From assembly GCA_003868215.1 (NCBI GenBank), contig QWDQ01000006.1, positions 663,767-727,766 of the forward strand: DNA of 64,000 nt, read 5' to 3'. Below are positions 22,778 through 34,194 of the stretch, one piece after another. Within the stretch, counting starts at the first letter, position 1; the number at the start of each line of letters is the position of its first letter. The stretch is from Pseudophaeomoniella oleicola. Lineage: Eukaryota > Ascomycota > Eurotiomycetes > Phaeomoniellales > Phaeomoniellaceae. The translations under genes and the position numbers were made by a program. The notes beneath the pieces are model-generated. The model saw only the letters and a program-made list of their open reading frames with translations, was not told the DNA's origin and did no database searches.

Positions 22778-23696
22778 TGGTTTGCCAGACTCTACAAGCG
22801 AAAGTCTACCAAGAACTTCTCATGCGACATAGCCAGAGCATCGAGCCATAAAAATCCTCAGAAGCAGCACTTACAGATCGATTTGAAGATTGGTCAGCGT
22901 CGCCATTGAAGACCGCATGCGCAGCTCCTAGTTTTAGCATTACTCGCCTGTGTGAAAATGGTATCCAAGCATAGCAACAATGTCAGACCAACAAAGTCAA
23001 GCATCCTCCACCCACCATGCACCTTTCGATACATGGTTCAAAAGGACGCTCCGGCTTAATCGTGATCATGCTATAATCGTTGTTCGCCGGAAAATGACTC
23101 ATTACCGAGATTCCATTTGAAAACGAAAATCAGTTACAGCATAAATATATGCTGTGGTCATGGCGTGTCGGAGCGGAAGGGATATGAGCAGTCCACTATG
23201 AGCCCATGACTAGGCTCATCCCAATGGTCAAACAGTGTGAAGCTAGTCAGACACCATTGAAAGACTCTCAATGATCAACTTAGTGAACAGGCTTGGAGCA
23301 TCATGCCCGGTCGCTCAAAACGGTGCGGTAGTATTGCACTGGTCGATATGTACATAGCCTACATCGACCAGAGACTACCTACATTTGTAGTGGATATTTT
23401 AGACAGGTTGAATGCATTCAGCTTTGGCCTTATATTCGAGTTATTGTGTCCCGTCTCGCATCATTTGTTGAAAGATACTCAATGTGTAGGAAAGCTGTAA
23501 TTACATTAATTCTGGAATAGTTGAAGTTTGCGTTGAAACGCACAGGCCAACTCCGCGGCGGAGAAGCGACTCCGCTTCGGGTGAGCTTCATTGTGAAGTT
23601 CATCGATCAGGAGTGTGATGATATCCGCTGTCTTCAAGAACCCTTTCTTGTAGGGAATGCACTCATAAAGGGTGCGAGGAAGGTGTCAAGGTGGAT
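22778..23696. other. Spacer between IES6 and IMH1
   Basis: About 920 bp between two plus-strand genes. It holds the IES6 3' end and the IMH1 promoter. Nothing coding is supported; the sequence ctccgcggcggagaagcgactccgc near 23550 can fold into a GC-rich hairpin. Confidence 0.4.
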
Positions 23697-26600
23697 ATGT
23701 TTCAGGTACGTATTCATATGTGACGCCTGCAAATCGGCAGTACACGCTGACGAATACGGCAGCGCCTCAAAGGCGCCATAGACTCTCGTATAGCGGAGGA
23801 ACAGGCACGCCAGCGTACGGCAGCTGCCCAATCCGGATTACCACAGCGGTCAACATCAAATGCAAGTAGAGGGCCGGATCTGAGAACTGGTTCACCAGCG
23901 CGTAGGACATCAAGGGTTAGACAAGCGAAGGATGTGTCGGGTGAAAAGGGGCCCGACCCTTCGGAGTTCGAGCCTGACGTCGCCATTGGAGGCGATGAGA
24001 GTGCTGCACCGAGCGGTACTGCCACCCCGCGCGGCGATCCGGGCGACACAAATGGCGCAGTAGTCGAAAACACCGGCCGAGACGGAGTCAATGCCATGAA
24101 GGATGCTCAAGCAAAAGATGATGTAGCGGAGAACGACAGTCCTTCACGAACAGATGAACTGCCCGCCGAGGTTCGTACTAAGTTGCGAAAGCTAGACCGC
24201 ATGGAAACAAAATACCAGGAGCTCCTTCGCGCCTACAGAATTGCGCATGCTCGTATTCAGACCATCGAGCCGTTTGAGGCTACTCTCCGGGAAAACACCC
24301 CATTAACCTCGATCAATGACCCTTCCGCCTTGATAGAGTATCTCAATCAGACCAAGCTGAAGACGGACATGGTCCTTGAGGAGCTGAAACGCGTCTCGAT
24401 TGAGAAAGATGACTATAAGCGCAAATCCGAGGAAGCAGGTCAGACAATTACTTCGCTCCGGGAAGAAGTTGCGATTGTCAGAGCTGCGAAGGAGGTTCCG
24501 ATAGAGGGAGCTCCGGGCGGAGACAGGTCAACAGAGAAGGAACAAGCTCCAACTGTAGAGACGGACACCCAGGAGGAAACGCAAAATTCCCTCAAATCAC
24601 CTGTCGGCTCTATCACATCGCGCGTTCCCAGTCTGTCGATATTTTCTCCAAAATCCAAGACTGTGAGATCACCACCCAGCAAGCCCGTCACTGAAGACCT
24701 CTTTTCGTACGATGAGGAGATACCGCGTCTAGAAACCGAACTTCAAGCACGTCAAGGAGAGATCTCAGGCCTCAAAAAGGAAGTAGAAACACTAAGAGGA
24801 GATTTGAGTGTCGCACGAGAGTCTACTGAAGGCATGGTACAGAGCTTGGAATCCGCGACTAGGGAGCTCAACACTCTTCGTGACTCGAAAGACAATTTTG
24901 ACAAAGTCAAGGAATCCTTTGACAAGGAGGTCGAGGAACTGAATTCAAGAGTAAGTGACGAAACATCAAAGCAGGCCGCGCTACAGAATGAGAACGCCAT
25001 TCTGAGGGAAGGTACGGCAAAGCATGAGAGTCAAAAGTCAGAACTTCAAGAGAAGATTGACTCCTTGAGAAGAGAGTTTGACGATCATGAAGCCAAGCTT
25101 GTCGATGCTTCAAAGACAATAGAAGAAATGAGGGCTTCCTTAACAATCTCTGAGCAAACTGCGTCTGAGATGAAGGCTACACTTGAAAGAAAGGATGCTA
25201 CCCTAAAAGATCTCGAAGACTCATTAGCCAACGCGAAATCCCAAGAGCATCAAGGGGCTGATGACAAGAAGGTCTCAACTTTGCAAAGTATCTTGACTAC
25301 TCTGAGAGCGCAACTCAAAAGTGCAGAGACTGAAGTGGCCGACCTCAAAGAGCGACTGGAGCAGCAGAAGAAAGAGCATGAGAACAGCTTTAGCGACGAG
25401 CTGCTAGTCTCTCTTGATGAGAGTTTTGGCAGCGATCCTGCATGGAAAGAAGCACGTGATCAACCAAACAGTGCTTCCAAATTTCTCCTTGACCGAAAGA
25501 CTTTAGAAACCCTTTCGCAGACAAGTGAAGGCCCAGCATCAACTGCGAAGGGTAACCCACCGGCAGAGCAGGAAGGACAAACTACAGGGAAGAAGAAAAA
25601 CAAAAAGAAAAAGAAGGGTAAAGCTAGTCAAGCCGACCACCTTGAGATGTCTGCCAATGGTCTAACCAAGGAAACCGGGACTCTTACCCCTACCCAAGTA
25701 GAGGAGGACGGACGATCCGAGCCCAATGAAAAGCTCGCTCAATTGGAGTCTCAGATTAGTGAGCTACAGGAACAGTTGCTAAAGAAATCAGCAACTATAG
25801 ATGATCTCCATTCAAGACTCAAGGATCAGGATTCCTTGAAAGAAGAAATCGAAACGTTGAGAGACGATCTCTTGCACCAGGGCGAGGAGCATGTCGAGGC
25901 GAAGGATCGGCTTAAAACGGCCGTAGCCGAAAGGAAGGCAATGCAAGAGACGATTGATAAGCTTGAGAAAGAGCTTCTGGACCACAAAGCGAAACTAGAA
26001 TCTGGCAATGCTGATTCGCAGAAAGCGCACCAGGAGTTGATGGCAGAGTTTGGGGACTTGAAGGTGAAAGCCACTAGTCTAGAGACAGATTTGGCAGCTG
26101 CGCAGGAACTTGCCGCTACACGTTTCAAGGATATGACGGGCCTCCGAGAGGTCTTGTCCAAGGCACAACCTGAATTGAGGAATCTCAGACAGGAAGTGAG
26201 TGAGTTGAAGTCGGCGAAAGAAGATCTGAAGAACAAGTCCGGTGAGCTACGGCGGCTGGAGGCCCGCCACGAGGATCTCAAAGCGGAAATGAAAGGTCTA
26301 GGTAAACGAGTGGGTGACCAGGATGTCGAAATCAAAACGTTACAGCAGAAGATTTCTCAGGAAAGCTCAGCTCGTTCCAAGGTTGAAGAGGAGCTAAAGG
26401 TCGCACAATCAAATATGCGGACAGCCGAAGCCCGGCGCAACGAGGTTGTTGAATCCCATACACAACTTCGTAATGATCACAGCAAAGCCAGAGAGGAGCT
26501 TCAAGCGTTCAAGGCGAAGGTTATCGATTTTGAAGCTCAATTATCTGATCTCAATAAAGACAACGGTTCGCTGAAGGAAGAAATCGCCTTAAAGACCGCT

Positions 26601-27634
26601 CAGCATGCATCGGCTCAATCCCTGATGTCCAGCATGCGAGACCAAACACAAGAACTCTCCACGCAAATGCGTGAGGCATCCTCACGCGCTGACGCGCTGG
26701 AAGAGGAACTTGCAGAGGCACAGAAGATGCTTACCGAGCGAACACGGGAAGGTGAAACCATGCGACGGCTTCTCTCAGATGTAGAAACTCGCGCAGAGAG
26801 TAGAATTCGGGAAATGAAGGAGCGTCTGGAGACAGCCATCGAAGAACGTGACAAAGCGGAAGACGAAGCCTCTACAGCTGGTAGACGTATGGCACGGGAA
26901 CTAGAAGATCTCAAGGTCAAAGCTCGAGATGCACAACGCGCCCTGAAACGAATCGAGGACGAAAAGGAGGAGCTTGAACATTCACAACGCGACTGGAAGC
27001 GAAAACGCGAAGAGCTGGAACGGCAAGCTGAACACGCAACATCGGAGCTGACAGAGATTCGAAAGGCGATGTCTCAACTTCGTGACGCGCTTGATGAGAG
27101 TGAGAAGCAAACGCACGAACTGGAAAGGCAAAGGTCCGATCTTAAGAAGGCACAGGAGGACACCCAGACTCGAGTGGAAAGACTTCAGGCTTCTAATAAA
27201 TCGCTGATGGATGAGATGAAGATGTTGCAATCACAGCTGTCTTCTTCTCATAGAACTGTATCTAATGCTCCATCATCACGATCCTCAATCGAACTTACGT
27301 CGCCTTCCCCTGTCCCACGGAGTAGCAGCGTTGTCGGCTCTCCTGCTCCCAGAGATCGACGCCCAGCAGCCTTCGAGACAGCCACTGGATCCAGCACGTC
27401 ATCCATCGACTATATCTATCTCAAGAATGTGCTGCTACAATTCCTTGAACAGAGAGACAAGGGTCATCAAAAGCAATTGATCCCCGTGTTGGGAATGCTG
27501 TTGAAATTCGATCGGTAAGTCCTTTCTCGCCATCCCCCCCATGTCTTGCTTAAACAAACACGGGCTAATGAAGTACCTTGCAACTTTACAGAAAAGACGA
27601 ACAGAGATGGATGAACGCGATCTCTGCGAGATGA
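23697..27634 (+). CDS. IMH1: GRIP-domain golgin (Imh1-like)
   Basis: Three exons, 23697-23705, 23763-27514 and 27592-27634, giving 1267 residues. The first exon encodes only MFQ. Splicing over a 57-nt intron yields MFQRLKGAIDSRIAEEQARQ, the usual start of fungal golgins of this type. Nearly the whole body (about residues 150-1150) is heptad-patterned coiled coil rich in Glu, Lys, Arg and Leu, broken by a Lys-rich stretch (KKKNKKKKKGK). The C-terminal GRIP domain is YIYLKNVLLQFLEQRDK then LIPVLGMLLKFDR and, from exon 3, KDEQRWMNAI; the conserved Tyr needed for Arl1-GTP binding is present. It should tether vesicles at the trans-Golgi. Confidence 0.92.
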
Positions 27635-28204
27635 AACGCATTGGTAATTTTCTACAGCAGTTAGATCGAGGGAATTGTTGGATACTGACATGTTCTCTCT
27701 CTCCCCTTTCAACTCGGCGCAGACTTCCGGCTGGGCCAGAAGCAGTTAGGTCTTCGAGCGATTGATCATAAGTTATTGGGCTCAAAGGGACAGTGATGGA
27801 TGAAATTAGGGGTTTTAGGGGAATCTTGGCTCTGGGTTTAGAAATGTTCAAAAAAGTGGAGGGAAGGATGAAGAAGGGGGTTGTGTAACTGTACTATTAT
27901 ATATATAATGCTAATAATGAACGTTCCTCTTGGTGGAATGAGATATGAATATCATGCATTTCTTTGACATTACTAACTGTCGAGTTCGGCCTAAGGTGCC
28001 CTGAGGTGCGGTAGATGAAATCACAGATAACCTGGTACCTTGAAAGGGTAATTAGGTATTGGATATATATTACATTGCCCGGGAAGCAAGATGATTTTTG
28101 GGCATCTATCAACTACCTAAGGTAGATATCTTCTTGTAGGTACCTAGGTTTACGAATGATATGTACAGTGTATATTGAATAGTCGATGCCACTTTTGCAG
28201 TCAG
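27635..28204. other. Convergent spacer
   Basis: About 570 bp between the 3' ends of IMH1 and the TIM-barrel gene. AT-rich, with taggtacctaggt motifs near 28120-28150. No coding signal. Confidence 0.4.
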
Positions 28205-29050
28205 TCACTGGCCTTTAAACGCCATCTCCTTGAACTCCCTCGTCCGCTGCGTAATAGCCGTCTCGACCGGCAACCTCTCCATACTGCTCGCGCCGTAGAA
28301 CCCGTGCACACCCCGCGTGCGCTCGAGCACGTACTCAGCGTCTTTGGGTTCGGCAATGGGCCCGCCGTGACACAGCACGATGACGTCGGGATTCACGGCG
28401 ACGGCGGCGTCGCGGATCTGCTGCACGGCCGAGACGCAGTCGTCGAGCGATTTCCCCGTCTGGGCGCCGATCGAGCCCGAGGTCGTGAGGCCCATGTGTG
28501 CGACGATGATGTCGGCGCCGGCGGTGGTCATGAGTTTTGATTCCTGGGGGTTGAAGGCGTAGGGGGTGGTGAGGAGGTCGAGGGAGTGGGCGAGGGAGAT
28601 CATGTCGACTTCGCGCTGGTAGCCCATGTTCGTTTCTTCGAGGTTCGCGCGGAAGCCGCCGTCGATCAGGCCGACGGTCGGGAAGTTCTGGACGCCCGCG
28701 AAGCCGATCGAGCGGAGGTCGCGGAGGAACCGTGGCATCGAGCGGAACGGGTCGCTCGCGCAGACACCGGCGAGTACCGGTGTGCCTTGCTTGACGACCG
28801 GGAGCACTTCCTTGGCCATGTCGACGACGATCTGGTTCGCGTCGCCGTACGGCATCAGTCCCGCGAGGGACCCGTGGCCGGCCATGCGGAAGCGTCCACT
28901 GTTGTAGATCACGATCAGGTCGGTGCCGCCGGCTTCGAGGAATTTGGCCGAGATGCCTGTGCCGGCGCCGGCGCCTATGATGGGTTTGCCTTGGGAGATG
29001 AGGGTGCGGAACCGGGTCAGAAGTTCGGAACGGGAAATTGGTTCTGCCAT
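28205..29050 (-). CDS. PEP-hydrolase-like TIM-barrel protein (Tm-1 C-terminal half homologue)
   Basis: An intronless ORF of 281 residues with a clear ATG at 29050. The sequence shows a TIM-barrel layout of alternating strands and helices: [21 protein letters not shown] at the start, [59 protein letters not shown] and [15 protein letters not shown]. These match the family annotated as phosphoenolpyruvate hydrolase-like (PF09370-type), whose real substrate is not settled. The same domain forms the C-terminal half of plant Tm-1. Third codon positions are strongly G/C-biased, unlike the neighbouring UPF0261 gene. It is divergent from that gene across 591 bp. Confidence 0.85.
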   Translation of the reverse strand: MAEPISRSELLTRFRTLISQGKPIIGAGAGTGISAKFLEAGGTDLIVIYNSGRFRMAGHGSLAGLMPYGDANQIVVDMAKEVLPVVKQGTPVLAGVCASDPFRSMPRFLRDLRSIGFAGVQNFPTVGLIDGGFRANLEETNMGYQREVDMISLAHSLDLLTTPYAFNPQESKLMTTAGADIIVAHMGLTTSGSIGAQTGKSLDDCVSAVQQIRDAAVAVNPDVIVLCHGGPIAEPKDAEYVLERTRGVHGFYGASSMERLPVETAITQRTREFKEMAFKGQ

Positions 29051-29641
29051 TTTTTGCGTCTTTTCTGTTCTCTTTGGTTCGGGTGCTGTGGTTTGTATTC
29101 CTATGCTATCATAGGTTCTTTATGGAGGATGGACCTCTTGGAGGGTTGGGATGTAGGAGCTATGATGCAGGAGGAAGAAAGAGGATCTTTTACTACTATT
29201 GTCTTGTGAGCGTAACTATTTCTACGACTGTAGTGAAGGGACGAGAACGAGGTAATAGGTCATGGCCAGTGGAACGACCGTTCTTACATGTTGTGATCCG
29301 GATTCTTTCTCCAGGACCATGATGCAATCTTGCATATATGCACAGGTCGGATACAGCGGAAACGTATTGGCCGTTGTTGATCTTTTTGCGGGGTTTCGGA
29401 TGTTACTCGGTTGCACCATCTGATGTAAGGTCTTTTGAGTGTCTCCGTCTATGTAAGTAAGAGTGGCACAAAGTACGTCAGTGCCCTATGATCGGGACTG
29501 CCTGTCTTCTTGTCTCTCAGAAAAAAACAGGTAGGTCTCTCACTTTCCTTGTAAGTGTTTGCGAAGTTCTCTCGAATGCTACAGGAAATCGAAGATACTT
29601 CTCCAATATATCCGTGTTTACATAGTAATCTTGCGCGTGCC
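29051..29641. promoter_or_regulatory. Divergent intergenic region of the Tm-1-like pair
   Basis: 591 bp between two divergent starts whose products are the two halves of a plant fusion protein. A shared promoter region is therefore plausible. No operator was recognised. Confidence 0.45.
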
Positions 29642-30916
29642 ATGGCGAAGCCGGTCATCCTCATCATAGGGACTCTCGACACCAAAGCACTAGAGATAAC
29701 TTATCTGCACGACCAGATCGTTAGAGATGGAAGATGCAGCGCCCGAGTTCTTGATGTAGGTTCGAACAAGGTTGAAAAAGAACTGCAGATCTCAGAAGAG
29801 GCGATATTGCGTCCTGTTATGAGCGAGGACGGTGGTTCTGCTGCAGCACGAGCGGATATTATCAATGCAGTCATTGCAGGTTCCGTACCCCTGGTCAACG
29901 ACATGGTCAAGCGGCACGCTATACACGGCGTTGTGTCAGCAGGAGGAAGCTGTAACAGCTCCATAGCAACAGCTATTATGCGACAAACCTGCCCTATCGG
30001 CTTCCCAAAACTCATGGTAAGCACGATGGCAAGTGGTGATACTAGACCTTTTGTTGCGGAGACGGACATCACCATCATGCCGTCCATAGTCGACGTGGCA
30101 GGCTTGAACTCGGTTTTGGAACAAGTACTAGACAATGCCGCAAGTGCAATCGTCGGTATGGCATTGGCATATGCAGCGAGATCTCAAAAAGGGAATGATG
30201 GGGTCACCGTCGAAGGCGGACGCCCCAGAGAGAAAAGGAGAATCGCGATAACCATGTTCGGCGTGACAACCCCCTGTGTCGATCACATACGGGAGATACT
30301 CTCGTCCGAAGATCAGCACGTGGAGTATGAGGTTTATGTCTTCCATGCGACGGGAGCAGGTGGCAAAGCGATGGAAAGACTAGTTCGCGAGGGCCAGATT
30401 GATGCAGTCATTGATCTTACCACCACCGAGATAGCAGATGAATTGTTTGGTGGTGTATTGAATGCAGGCCCTAATAGGCTCGAGGCATCTGCTGAAAAGG
30501 GAATCCCGTATCTCGTCTCGGTCGGGGCCACAGACATGGTCAATTTCGGGCCCAGAGACACAGTACCAGAGAAATACCGCAAGAGGAACCTGGTGGTACA
30601 TAACCCTGCATTAACACTAATGAGGGTCAATAAAGAGGAATGTCGTCAAATTGGGGATTTCATTGCAGAGAAACTGCGAACATCTTCTAGTAGGCCGAAC
30701 CGGATCAAGGTGGTCTTACCGGTGGATGGTGTCAGTATGCTAGATTGCAAGGGTCAGCCATTCTATGACCCAGAGGCGGACGAGGAGTTATTCAGGACGA
30801 TCGAAGTGGGTCTAAGAGACTCACAGATTGAGGTTATACGCGAGCACAAGCATATCAATAGTCCGACCTTCGCACAGCAACTGGTCGAGACTATTAAGGA
30901 GTTGATGGCCTCGTAA
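29642..30916 (+). CDS. UPF0261 / Tm-1-like ATP-binding domain protein
   Basis: An intronless ORF of 424 residues. I chose the ATG at 29642 (MAKPVILIIGTLDTK), because the family begins directly with this strand; an earlier in-frame ATG at 29576 would add 22 unrelated residues. Visible family blocks are LIIGTLDTKALEI, the glycine-rich GVVSAGGSCNSSIATAIM, PKLMVSTMASGDTRPFV, ITIMPSIVDVAGLN, ITMFGVTTPCVDHIRE, VFHATGAGGKAMERL, IDLTTTEIADELFGG and LPVDGVSMLD. The domain is the N-terminal half of tomato Tm-1, where it binds ATP. The ordinary cellular role in fungi and bacteria is unknown. The gene is divergent from the TIM-barrel gene, the other half of Tm-1. Confidence 0.88.
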   Translation: MAKPVILIIGTLDTKALEITYLHDQIVRDGRCSARVLDVGSNKVEKELQISEEAILRPVMSEDGGSAAARADIINAVIAGSVPLVNDMVKRHAIHGVVSAGGSCNSSIATAIMRQTCPIGFPKLMVSTMASGDTRPFVAETDITIMPSIVDVAGLNSVLEQVLDNAASAIVGMALAYAARSQKGNDGVTVEGGRPREKRRIAITMFGVTTPCVDHIREILSSEDQHVEYEVYVFHATGAGGKAMERLVREGQIDAVIDLTTTEIADELFGGVLNAGPNRLEASAEKGIPYLVSVGATDMVNFGPRDTVPEKYRKRNLVVHNPALTLMRVNKEECRQIGDFIAEKLRTSSSRPNRIKVVLPVDGVSMLDCKGQPFYDPEADEELFRTIEVGLRDSQIEVIREHKHINSPTFAQQLVETIKELMAS

Positions 30917-31220
30917 ATCGTAAAAACAGGATTGTAAGCACATTACCTATGAAGATCTGACGGATTCCGTTATCTGCAACTCCCTTGCCTTTTCCTTTCA
31001 GCAATCCCACGGTCTAGTCCTTCGTAAGACATCAAGTCCGTTGCAGCACCAGTAGCACGATTCATTCCGAAGCCCGCATAACTCCCATACTTCATGTTGT
31101 CAGTTCCGTCATCGACTAGCAGTCATCATACGTCGACCATGGCATCCTAAGAATATGGCCTCATGGTTCCCGGGCCACCGTCAGCGGATGTCTCAGAACC
31201 CTAACTGCTCTCGTTCCATC

Positions 31221-31862
31221 CTAAAGGTCAAGATAAGCGTTTCGGCGTGCAACCTCAGCCTCTATCGATGTATCAGTCAAGGCGTAACGCCGTCTCCGGT
31301 TTTGTGCAACCTGTCCTATAGTTTCCAAAAGTTGGCTTTCTCGCTCGTTGAACATACGGTTGAAGGTATCGACGTCTAGAGGCATATGGCGCAATGGAGA
31401 CTCTACTTGTACCCTTGCAGGCCGCTCACCAAAAGCTGCAACGAGTCGAGGGTTAAGAGGTCGAGATGGCCCTGGCAGTGGCTCCCGTTCCATCGAAGGG
31501 GATCTCACCACACGTTCTTCACCCACCACACGCTCTTCACTTTGAAGCTGGAGAACCAGTTGTTCAGCAAAGATGAGTAGGGGACCCCGTAGGTCAGTAT
31601 TCGACCAGCATTGAACGCTGGAACGACAATTTGGACATGTAAGGTCATCGTAATAGTTGGTGAGGGTTTCGTACCATGTACAGAGACACTCAGCATGAAT
31701 ACTCTGGAATGTGTGCGGAGGCCGGGAGCAGCATGGCAAGCTCAGCATGCTATTCGTTGGAGTGGATGGCGTGTAGCATATGATGCAGGACTGCGACTCC
31801 CCATTGACCTGATCCGTACAAGCGTCCGCAGAGCATCTGCCCCTTGGCGACTGTGAAGCCAT
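31221..31862 (-). CDS. RING-type zinc-finger protein, unrecognised
   Basis: A single ORF, 213 residues from the ATG at 31862. Residues about 24-80 form a RING-like zinc site: CIICY, then a CC pair, a histidine in PPHTF, HAECLC and CPNCRSS. The downstream half is polar, with a charged helix ending MFNERESQLLETIG and a basic RRRRY. It is probably an E3 ubiquitin ligase or adaptor, but nothing identifies its target. A second RING-like gene follows upstream on the same strand. No intron is needed. Confidence 0.65.
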   Translation of the reverse strand: MASQSPRGRCSADACTDQVNGESQSCIICYTPSTPTNSMLSLPCCSRPPHTFQSIHAECLCTWYETLTNYYDDLTCPNCRSSVQCWSNTDLRGPLLIFAEQLVLQLQSEERVVGEERVVRSPSMEREPLPGPSRPLNPRLVAAFGERPARVQVESPLRHMPLDVDTFNRMFNERESQLLETIGQVAQNRRRRYALTDTSIEAEVARRNAYLDL

Positions 31863-32503
31863 GAGCAATCACGACCTATCGATCTAAGCTTCCAATACAA
31901 GTAGAACAATGGTGGGAGCTTTCAATGGCAGGTCAAGCAGAGTGCATACGAAGGAGGCGGTAGTAGATGTGTCTGGCAAGGATAGAAGAGTGATTTCTGT
32001 GAGCAGGTTTCTGAGCATTATATATCGCCATAAGACAAGATACTCAAGTTTCGGTGACGCATAGTAAGGCAAGACTCAGAGATGGACGGATTGTATTCTC
32101 AAAGATCCTATGCAAAAGGCGTTATGCGACAATGCAGAGAGAATGAAGTAAAGCCATATACCCTTTGACGGATCTCGGTGCAAACTCAGGGTGGTGAATG
32201 TGTAGATCTCTAATACTCGTAAAGCGACAAAGAAAAGCCTCCTTGAGATGGTATGATGAGACTATCCTGTGGTTGAAATATCGCGAAATACAGACTTAGG
32301 CCTCAACCGATTAACAACACTTGCACATGCTGGAGTAGAGGCTTCCTAAATGTATGGGGCCAGAGGAAGAGTGAAGTTGAGAACCTTTATGAGATGAGAG
32401 ATGACTTACCCGTGATACTTATCTATTTATACATACACACTTTTCTTCAACGCTTCCAACCATCACTTCCCCTATACAGTCCAACCTACAACGAGTGAGC
32501 TTT
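31863..32503. other. Spacer between two RING-like genes
   Basis: About 640 bp, between the 3' end of the upstream gene and the start of the downstream one. Nothing coding is supported. Confidence 0.4.
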
Positions 32504-33589
32504 TCATGCAGTTCTTCGACACTTACCGGTATCTCTTCTGAGCGTTCGTCTGGACGGACTATACGATCTAGCCGACGAGAGGCTGATTGTGTCTTCCGAG
32601 AGCTCTTCGTCAGAGTCTTCGTGAGCGCCATTCTCTGAGATGGTGTCTGAGCTAGACGGATACTTTCTCTTATGCGAGCGGGGCGATTCTTCTGTCTCGT
32701 CTGCGCTATGGCTACTTGTGGTTGTTCCGGGACTGCCATGTCCTAGAGATTTCTCTCGCGTCTCGAGAATTTGCGCAGCCGTCAAAAGAAGGCTAATTGG
32801 AGAACATGCTTGGCCCGGGTTCTTGTCAGCTTCGTTGGGGTGTTCTGCGTGCTCTGTACTTCCGGCATCCGAGACGGATTTGGTAACTCCATTGCGATGA
32901 GCATCATCAGCAGCAACGGGACTGTTGTTAGAGATAGCATCTGGAGCTGTCAAAACTGCGTCAATACCGTCAAGGAGATGTTGATCGAGACCGTCCAATA
33001 GAGGCTGATCGAATTCTTCCCAATTATCGACGCCATAATCCGGCCACTTCCTCTCCACGGCTGATATGTCGGTCGTGAGGAGATCTACAGCTGGCCAGGG
33101 GGTTGACTCTACCTTCGTAGGAGACAGTTTGGGAGAAATACCTGGAATAGTGATGCGGCGATCCCAAGTTCGTCCGTTGACAGCATCGTACCAACGTTCA
33201 ATGAGGACAGTGTTCGAGGAATCGAGTCCCACGGTGTCCAAAGTCAGCTTCCAATCGGGTGCAAGCTCATCCCTAGAGAGGTTGGTATCGTGCAGATATT
33301 CGTCGATGACCTGGCACATCAGGACCGCTTTCACGGCTTCGGCAGCAGCAGGTGTCACTGACAGGGAGGAACGACGACAGATAGAACAAGACAGATCTTG
33401 GAAACGTGCCCTGCAGCCCAGAAAACAATTGACATGGCAGGCATGGATGGTAAAGGTACAAGGTAAGAGAATCACTTTGGATATTGATGACATACCTTCT
33501 GGACAAAAGGGACACCTTGGGACGGCGTTTCTAGAAGGCTGTTGCGATGATGCTCCAGGCATGACGCTGCTTCTAGTGGGCGGAGGCAT
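32504..33589 (-). CDS. Putative RING-like protein with acidic tail, unrecognised
   Basis: A single ORF, 361 residues from the ATG at 33589 (MPPPTRSS). Residues about 25-75 carry a RING-like arrangement: CPFCPEG, then LPCTFTIHACHVNCF and CSICRRSS. The order is C-x2-C, a cysteine and two histidines, and a final C-x2-C, with irregular spacing. The rest has Trp-containing acidic blocks (IERWYDAV; VERKWPDYGVDNWEEFDQP) and a Ser/Glu/Asp-rich, then basic, C-terminal tail. I do not recognise the family. It lies in tandem with the 31.2-31.9 kb RING gene, whose zinc-site layout is partly similar, so an old duplication is possible but unproven. Confidence 0.6.
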   Translation of the reverse strand: MPPPTRSSVMPGASSQQPSRNAVPRCPFCPEGMSSISKVILLPCTFTIHACHVNCFLGCRARFQDLSCSICRRSSLSVTPAAAEAVKAVLMCQVIDEYLHDTNLSRDELAPDWKLTLDTVGLDSSNTVLIERWYDAVNGRTWDRRITIPGISPKLSPTKVESTPWPAVDLLTTDISAVERKWPDYGVDNWEEFDQPLLDGLDQHLLDGIDAVLTAPDAISNNSPVAADDAHRNGVTKSVSDAGSTEHAEHPNEADKNPGQACSPISLLLTAAQILETREKSLGHGSPGTTTSSHSADETEESPRSHKRKYPSSSDTISENGAHEDSDEELSEDTISLSSARSYSPSRRTLRRDTGKCRRTA

Positions 33590-34194
33590 TTCTGTTTGAC
33601 TGTTGATCGATGGATTGCGTTGAAGTGTTGTAGATGTAATGCAAGGTTGATGTCTGTCAGGAGAGATGCTGCCTAAGAGCGAGATCACACGCAGGATTAT
33701 ATAGCCATCGAATAAGACAAGGTATTCCAGTATCCTAGACGATGATCAATGCACGAAAGACCATCCTTTGTTACCTGGACTAATTTTGTATTCTCCTTCG
33801 CAAGCAAAAGGCGAAAATCGAGAGGCTACAGGTGCTGGATTGAAAGGGTGGGTTGAAAGGGCCATTGTCGTCTTTCAGACATGATCACCACCATCATAAC
33901 AACGAAGAGCGAAGAAGTGCTGGAAAACATTGTCTCGGAACACAAAGGAGATATGAACAAAGATCTTTGTTGGCGATATTAATTTAATATAAATAATAAG
34001 TTACAGTAAAGAAGATCTGAGGTCTTTGCTTGTTGGAGTCGAGTCGTGCCAATTTCGCGTTTCGAATCCTCCGCGTCATTAGCGAAATGAAAGACACGAC
34101 GGCCCCGACTGTTTCAATCAACAATCCCACATTGTAGTTGAGAAGTGCATCAAAGAAAGGACAAAGACTGAGAGACTGAGAGACGGCGAGGACA
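33590..34194. other. Divergent spacer, RING-like gene / cyclophilin
   Basis: About 600 bp between divergent starts, AT-rich near 33975-34010 (tta/ata runs). It should hold both promoters. Confidence 0.4.

Noticed and set aside
28586-29209. 207-residue plus-strand open frame
   Set aside because: It is the complement of the TIM-barrel gene. The strong third-position G/C bias keeps the antisense frame open.
32419-32739. 106-residue minus-strand frame overlapping the RING-like gene
   Set aside because: It is an alternate frame of the Ser/Glu-rich tail. No splice site joins it convincingly.
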